A DNA stretch of 63,957 bases, from NCBI GenBank assembly GCA_029978335.1, contig JAPOJQ010000007.1, positions 1 to 63,957 of the forward strand, read 5' to 3'. Position 1 is the first letter of the stretch; every line of letters starts with the position of its first letter. The position numbers were made by a program, and so were the translations under genes. This DNA is from Actinomycetota bacterium. GTDB lineage: Bacteria > Actinomycetota > Acidimicrobiia > Acidimicrobiales > Ilumatobacteraceae. Positions 62,904-63,957 of this stretch are shown piece after piece. Under the pieces are notes generated by a model. It searched no databases. It was not told the origin of the DNA and worked only from the letters and a program-made list of their open reading frames with translations.

Positions 62904-63869
62904 GTGGCTGCCGCCACCGCTACCGTTCGTCACGTGACCGGTGACAACGCACACCTGTGTGTGCTCGGCGACTACGCATGGGATGTGCTCATCCGCACGA
63001 ACTCAGAGTTGCTTCGCGGTGGCGACACCTTCGGTGAAGTCGTGCTGTTGCCGGGTGGGAGCGCAGCAAATGTGGCGGTATGGGCTGCACGATGTGGCCG
63101 CGAGGTCACCTTCGTCGGCAAAATCGGCCGTGACCGAATGGGAACGCTCGGACGGGAAGACCTAGAACGTGAAGGCGTCCAACACCGCTTGATCGAGACC
63201 GATGCCCACGCCACAGGATCGGTTGCCGTGTTTGTTGATCACACCGGTGAGCGATCAATGGTGTCGGGCCATGGCGCCGACTTCTACCTCCTGCCGTCAG
63301 AGTTGCCGCGCCGAACGATTGCGGCGGCTCGACACCTTCATCTCACGGCATGGTCGTTCTTCACCGACCCACCGAGGTCGGCCGCCCGTGAAGCGGCTCG
63401 ACTGGCGAAGGTTGCGGGCGCTTCGTTGAGTTTCGATCCCGGGTCGTTCCAGATGATCGGTGAAATGGGTGTGTCGAACTTTCTCTCGGTCACGACAGAT
63501 CTCGGTGTTGACGTTTTTCTGCCCAACAAAGAAGAAGCCGCCATGCTGACCGGTACGTCTGATCCTGAACAGGCCGGCCGACAGCTTGCTGAGTTGTACG
63601 ACGGTGCGCTGATCATCGTGAAACTCGACGCAGATGGTGCCCTGGTGGTCGATGGCGGCGAGGTTGAGCACATTCCCCCGAGTTCGAACCGCTTGGTGGA
63701 TGCAACCGGTGCAGGGGACTCGTTTGCGGGTGCGTTTCTTTCCCGGTGGTTGCTCGGCGCAAGTCCCGCCACTGCGGGTGCCTTTGCCGTGCGGGTGGCG
63801 GAGTGGGTGATTGAGCACCCTGGGGCCCGCCCGTCACCGGATGCCACGTTGGCTGCGTTCGTCCGCTAA
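62904..63869 (+). CDS. PfkB-family carbohydrate kinase
   Basis: 321 residues. The N-terminal part has CVLGDYAWDVLIR and LLPGGSAANVAVWAARCG, and the C-terminal part VDATGAGDSFAGAFLSRWL, the PfkB signature 2 with the catalytic Asp. It phosphorylates a sugar or nucleoside; the substrate is unknown. The start GTG 62904 is provisional; GTG 62934 is also in frame and neither has a good ribosome binding site. Confidence 0.9.
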   Translation: MAAATATVRHVTGDNAHLCVLGDYAWDVLIRTNSELLRGGDTFGEVVLLPGGSAANVAVWAARCGREVTFVGKIGRDRMGTLGREDLEREGVQHRLIETDAHATGSVAVFVDHTGERSMVSGHGADFYLLPSELPRRTIAAARHLHLTAWSFFTDPPRSAAREAARLAKVAGASLSFDPGSFQMIGEMGVSNFLSVTTDLGVDVFLPNKEEAAMLTGTSDPEQAGRQLAELYDGALIIVKLDADGALVVDGGEVEHIPPSSNRLVDATGAGDSFAGAFLSRWLLGASPATAGAFAVRVAEWVIEHPGARPSPDATLAAFVR

Positions 63870-63870
63870 C

Positions 63871-63907
63871 GCGGTGACGTGCCGACGTGTCGTCGACACG
63901 TCACCGC
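63871..63907. terminator. Hairpin pair at the right edge
   Basis: GCGGTGACGTG (63871-63881) pairs with CACGTCACCGC (63897-63907) over 11 bp. An overlapping 8-bp hairpin, GACGTGTC (63884-63891) with GACACGTC (63895-63902), excludes it. The pair lies between the PfkB stop and the convergent end of the next gene, so it may be a bidirectional terminator; no U run follows. Confidence 0.5.
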
Positions 63908-63921
63908 TATGAGCCGAGGTC

Positions 63922-63957
63922 CTACGCGCGGATGCCTTTGGCGATCGCGCCAAAGAC
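63922..63957 (-). CDS. C-terminal end of a gene running off the window
   Basis: On the minus strand the last 11 codons before TAG (63922-63924) read VFGAIAKGIRA. It is convergent with the PfkB gene and the rest lies outside the window. No family can be assigned from so short a piece. Confidence 0.45.
   Translation of the reverse strand, partial: VFGAIAKGIRA

Noticed and set aside
1-63957. CRISPR array, prophage or insertion sequence
   Set aside because: No regularly spaced repeats, transposase motifs, integrase or phage structural genes were seen in any frame.

Overview
The window is a gene-dense, moderately high-GC actinobacterial chromosome segment. Several gene orders point to Actinobacteria: rimP-nusA-ylxR-infB-rbfA-truB-ribF-rpsO-pnp-M16 peptidase-dapB, dapA-rnj-ftsK, rimO-pgsA-cinA and carD. 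F420/flavin-type LLM oxidoreductases, a mycothiol-type DsbA/nitroreductase, P450s and many SDR and acyl-CoA type enzymes add to this. The style (abundant ATGA/TGATG overlaps, weak or absent ribosome binding sites, GTG starts) suggests an aquatic Acidimicrobiia/Ilumatobacter-like organism. That last step is inference, not proof. No insertion sequences, prophage or CRISPR arrays were seen.

Layout. 1-516: end of a Baeyer-Villiger-type flavin monooxygenase. 540-10100: a selenium/formate-dehydrogenase island. It holds selA, selB, a tRNA-Sec on the opposite strand, a thioredoxin-fused large protein, a UGSC-type selenoprotein whose Sec codon splits the reading frame at 5423-5425 and is followed by an 8-bp SECIS-like hairpin, a small Cys-rich protein, a DUF169 protein, fdhD and a molybdopterin oxidoreductase carrying Cys at the usual Sec position. 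10087-21771: accessory catabolism, with a sulfatase, an EamA transporter, a metallo-beta-lactamase/alkylsulfatase-like protein, a carboxymuconolactone-decarboxylase-like protein, an LLM oxidoreductase, a geranylgeranyl-reductase-like protein and a run of SDR, MaoC hydratase, FMN alpha-hydroxyacid oxidase and esterase. 21826-35961: core information-processing genes (proS; rimP to truB; ribF, rpsO, pnp, M16, dapB). 35963-46133: tpx, a membrane protein, acyl-CoA ligase followed by three secreted lipoproteins (cupredoxin, beta-helix, DUF1996), a polar amino-acid ABC transporter, and a TetR regulator with a diiron protein. 46177-56351: dapA, rnj, ftsK, rimO, pgsA, cinA, tRNA-Arg and carD. 56398-63957: a beta-hydroxyacid dehydrogenase, an opposite-strand operon of aminotransferase, PPK2, SDR and P450, then a histone-deacetylase-like protein, NUDIX and PfkB kinase, and the last codons of a further gene on the minus strand.

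How the parts fit. SelA, SelB and tRNA-Sec supply selenocysteine insertion, and the only Sec-requiring gene I find in the window is the UGSC protein next to them. FdhD would sulfurate the molybdenum cofactor of the adjacent Cys-type FdhF/YdeP enzyme, so that enzyme probably does not need Sec. selD is not in the window. The most interesting items are the recoded UGSC selenoprotein with its thioredoxin-fused neighbour, the cupredoxin/beta-helix/DUF1996 lipoprotein operon, the TetR gene with a perfect 10-bp inverted repeat over a likely leaderless promoter, and a PPK2 kinase buried in a P450/SDR/aminotransferase operon.
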